Below are positions 5,971 through 7,816 of a stretch of 7,816 nucleotides of DNA, one piece after another; the stretch's first letter is position 1; every line of letters starts with the position of its first letter. The stretch lies in NCBI GenBank assembly GCA_051651645.1, contig JBOFSR010000055.1, forward strand, positions 1 through 7,816, given 5' to 3'. The DNA comes from JBOFSR01 sp051651645 (GTDB lineage Bacteria; Spirochaetota; Spirochaetia; Treponematales; Treponemataceae). A program made the translations under genes and the position numbers. The notes beneath the pieces were generated by a model. The model saw only the letters and a list, made by a program, of their open reading frames with translations. It searched no databases and had not been told where the DNA came from.

Positions 5971-7387
5971 ACTCATCATCTTCTATTTTGAGATTTAAAT
6001 AAGTTTTTGCATTTTTAAAGCAGATTTCTTCAATCATCGCCTTTAAAATTTCTTCATCATAGGGAATCTCCCCTTCTTCAACCCATGTTCCTATCAAATT
6101 ACACAAAATACGCCTAAAATATTCATGACGCGTATATGATAAAAAACTTCGCGAATCGGTAAGCATGCCTATAAATCGGCGTAATAATCCTAAGTGGGAC
6201 AATGCTGTCATTTGACGAATCATACCGTCTTTCTGATCATTAAACCACCAGCCAGAACCGAATTGCATTTTACCTTCCACATCACTATTTTGAAAATTTC
6301 CAATCATTGTTCCAAGCACTTCATTGTCATTGGGGTTAAGACAATACAAAATAGTTTTAGGAAGGGTATTTTTTTCATCAAGAGCATTCAGTAATTGAGA
6401 CAGAACTGCTGCGTAACTATGACCTGCAATAGAATCAAATCCTACATCAGAGCCCAATTTTTTAAACATTCTTTGATTATTATTTCGCATTGCTCCCATA
6501 TGGATTTGCATACCTAAGTTATACTTGTGATATACTCCTCCAAGAAGCAAAAATATTTCTGTTTTATAAATATCTTCTTCTGTTTTGGAAAGCTCTGTAT
6601 CCGAAAGGCGTTTTGCAAAAATTTCTTCAATTTTATTTTCAGTGTCGCGGGCAAAAAAAGGTGTTTCAAGGCTATGATCTGTTACCAAGCAACCATTATC
6701 CTTAAAGAATTTAATTCTCTTTTCTAAGGCAACTCCCAATTTTTCAAAAGAATCAATTTTTTCATCAGCGACAACTTGAAGCTGCTTCAACCACGATCGA
6801 TAATCCTCTTTCTCAATATAAATCGCCTTGTCAGGTCTAAAAGTGGGAAGCACTTTAACTTTAAACGTTTTATCCTTTAAAATTTCTTGATGAAACTCAA
6901 GCGTATCAATAGGATCATCTGTAGTGCAAAGGGCTTTTACATTTGAACGCTCTATTAATTTTTTTGCACTAAAATTAGAAGTTTTCAATAAATTATTTGC
7001 CTTATCCCAAATAATTTTTGCTGTCTTCGTAGTTAAAACTTCATCTATATCAAAATAGCGTTTTAGTTCAAGATGCGACCAATGAAAAAGCGGATTCCCA
7101 TACAAGTATTCCATTGTTTTTGCATAGGCAAAAAATTTATCATAATCGCTTGCTTCTCCAGTAATATATTTTTCATCAATTCCATTTGATCGCATCGCAC
7201 GCCATTTATAATGATCGCCATAAAGCCAAATTTGTGTTATATTTTCGTATGTTTTGTTTTCTGCGATTTCCTTTGGACTTAAATGACAGTGGTAATCAAA
7301 CAATGGTATTGTTTTTGCATAACTATACAACTTTTTACTTGTTTCATTTTGCAACAAAAAATTTTCATCCATAAATTTTTTCATCAT
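5969..7387 (-). CDS. uxaC: Glucuronate isomerase (uronate isomerase, UxaC)
   Basis: Cytoplasmic uronate isomerase of the amidohydrolase superfamily that interconverts D-glucuronate and D-fructuronate, and also D-galacturonate and D-tagaturonate. The 472 residues match the usual length (about 470). Visible landmarks are the metal-binding HxH at His33/His35 in FDYHCHLSP, TTDDPID (155-161), QIHMGAMRNNN (294-304) with His296 and Arg301, GSGWWFNDQKDGM (377-389), and MLTDSRSF (408-415) with Asp411 and Arg413. The neighbours uxuA and the mannonate oxidoreductase mark the glucuronate branch. Two Met codons open the frame at 7387 and 7384; AAGGA ends only 3 bases before the first and 6 before the second, so translation may really start at 7384. 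It is the first gene of the operon, with a promoter at 7443-7471. Confidence 0.96.
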   Translation of the reverse strand: MMKKFMDENFLLQNETSKKLYSYAKTIPLFDYHCHLSPKEIAENKTYENITQIWLYGDHYKWRAMRSNGIDEKYITGEASDYDKFFAYAKTMEYLYGNPLFHWSHLELKRYFDIDEVLTTKTAKIIWDKANNLLKTSNFSAKKLIERSNVKALCTTDDPIDTLEFHQEILKDKTFKVKVLPTFRPDKAIYIEKEDYRSWLKQLQVVADEKIDSFEKLGVALEKRIKFFKDNGCLVTDHSLETPFFARDTENKIEEIFAKRLSDTELSKTEEDIYKTEIFLLLGGVYHKYNLGMQIHMGAMRNNNQRMFKKLGSDVGFDSIAGHSYAAVLSQLLNALDEKNTLPKTILYCLNPNDNEVLGTMIGNFQNSDVEGKMQFGSGWWFNDQKDGMIRQMTALSHLGLLRRFIGMLTDSRSFLSYTRHEYFRRILCNLIGTWVEEGEIPYDEEILKAMIEEICFKNAKTYLNLKIEDDE

Positions 7388-7442
7388 AATTCCTTATACA
7401 AACGTACACTAAAATAAGTCGAATTAAAAAATCCCTCCTATG

Positions 7443-7471
7443 ATGTTAGTATGAAATTTTTAATTTGTCAA
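7443..7471 (-). promoter_or_regulatory. Sigma70-type promoter of the uxaC-uxuA-dctPQM operon
   Basis: Read on the minus strand, a perfect TTGACA -35 hexamer (7471-7466) is followed after 17 bases by TAACAT (7448-7443, four of six consensus -10 bases). The start would be near 7436, giving a leader of about 49 bases before uxaC. Upstream, two near-identical 9-mers ATTGTAATT and ATTGTTATT (7504-7512 and 7517-7525, plus strand) lie 13 bases apart and could be an activator site, though AT-richness makes this weak. No clear copy of the palindrome at 1051-1071 is present here. Confidence 0.65.
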
Positions 7472-7540
7472 GAAAAATATTACTTGCCTTTATCTTCTTA
7501 AGTATTGTAATTCTCGATTGTTATTTAGATTTTTTTCTTT

Positions 7541-7637
7541 GGGCGTTACGGCTTCACATCGCTTCGCCGTCGGGCTTTCCCTTACAATCTTTTTGATCCT
7601 TCTGCTCAAAAAGGATTTCCACTGCAATCCCTAACGC
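7541..7637. repeat. Structured GC-richer intergenic repeat element, probably a dispersed family
   Basis: This stretch stands out from its AT-rich flanks: 49 of the 100 bases from 7541 are G or C, and 26 of the first 40. It is bounded by an imperfect inverted repeat, GCGTTACGG (7543-7551) and CCCTAACGC (7629-7637), 8 of 9 paired. Inside are ACGGC/GCCGT (7548-7552 with 7566-7570) and CTTTTTGA/TCAAAAAG (7589-7596 with 7606-7613). It also has two related direct copies of TTTCC..T.CAATC (7577-7590 and 7616-7629, 11 of 14 identical). The nested pairing suggests a folded RNA or DNA cruciform. I recall similar GGGCGTTACGG...CTAACGC units scattered in treponeme genomes, but this needs a search to confirm. 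Confidence 0.6.
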
Positions 7638-7660
7638 AAAGGCTTTACACCAGATCTACT

Positions 7661-7816
7661 TCAGCCTTGTAATACGCAAAAAGCCTCTTTTCTTGCGAGC
7701 ATCATTATATCATGATCACGAACTGGGTCTGCAATATTCATTGTCAAATAGCCAGATTGTTGTTTACCAAGCACTTCACCAGGGCCTCTTAAAATTAAAT
7801 CTTGCTCAGCAATATA
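7661..7816 (-). CDS. recG: ATP-dependent DNA helicase RecG, C-terminal end only
   Basis: Last 51 codons of RecG, the superfamily 2 helicase that remodels stalled replication forks and Holliday junctions; the rest lies beyond the right edge. The diagnostic end of the helicase domain is visible as AEQDLILRGPGEVLGKQQSG, where relatives have xExDLxLRGPGExxGxxQxG, followed by IADPVRDHDIMMLARKEAF. The stop is TGA at 7663-7661. The frame ends about five residues after ARKEAFCV, while Bacillus subtilis and E. coli RecG continue some 25-30 residues or more past this point, so the tail is either naturally short in this lineage or lost. The repeat at 7541-7637 begins only 23 bases downstream. The gene is upstream of and in the same direction as uxaC, but the 273-base gap and the uxaC promoter make a shared transcript unlikely. 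Confidence 0.9.
   Translation of the reverse strand, partial: YIAEQDLILRGPGEVLGKQQSGYLTMNIADPVRDHDIMMLARKEAFCVLQG

Noticed and set aside
7589..7613. Terminator for recG
   Set aside because: The CTTTTTGA/TCAAAAAG stem is not followed by a U-run on the minus strand, and an alternative stem (ATCCTT/AAGGAT) competes with it.
7541..7637. Possible CRISPR or integron attC array
   Set aside because: Only one unit is seen, with no repeated spacers and no integrase or cassette gene nearby; the direct repeats inside it are imperfect and short.

Overview
The window is AT-rich bacterial DNA, most likely from a host-associated spirochaete of the genus Treponema. That is an inference from three things: low GC, a solute-binding protein made as a lipoprotein with a relaxed lipobox (FVSC), and treponeme-like RecG and intergenic repeat sequence. 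No marker gene settles the species.

Layout, left to right. (1) Positions 1-674, minus strand: a ZIP-family (ZupT/GufA-like) metal transporter whose C-terminus runs off the left edge. (2) Positions 675-1094: an intergenic stretch with the ZIP promoter, a decayed fragment of an IS1595-type (ISXO2-like) transposase, and a strong promoter plus a 21-bp palindromic operator candidate for the next gene. (3) Positions 1095-1952, plus strand: an SDR-family D-mannonate oxidoreductase (fructuronate reductase). (4) Positions 1971-2014: a bidirectional terminator between convergent units. (5) Positions 2024-7387, minus strand: an operon transcribed uxaC -> uxuA -> dctP -> dctQ -> dctM, with a sigma70-like promoter at 7443-7471 and a hairpin over the uxaC stop codon. 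(6) Positions 7541-7637: a GC-richer structured repeat. (7) Positions 7661-7816, minus strand: the C-terminal 51 codons of recG.

Together the genes form a compact hexuronate module. A sodium-coupled TRAP transporter (DctPQM) would import the uronate. UxaC isomerises D-glucuronate to D-fructuronate, the SDR reduces that to D-mannonate, and UxuA dehydrates it to 2-keto-3-deoxygluconate (KDG). The mannonate branch enzymes point to glucuronate rather than galacturonate; no altronate dehydratase is present. KDG kinase, KDPG aldolase, a glucuronidase or lyase and a dedicated regulator are absent and must lie elsewhere. The SDR step is in its own convergent unit, so its expression can be set apart from the operon.

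I see no new defence, mobile or biosynthetic system. The points most worth a second look are the operator in the SDR leader, the stop-codon hairpin inside the operon, the structured repeat next to the recG end, and the transposase relic just upstream of the SDR promoter.
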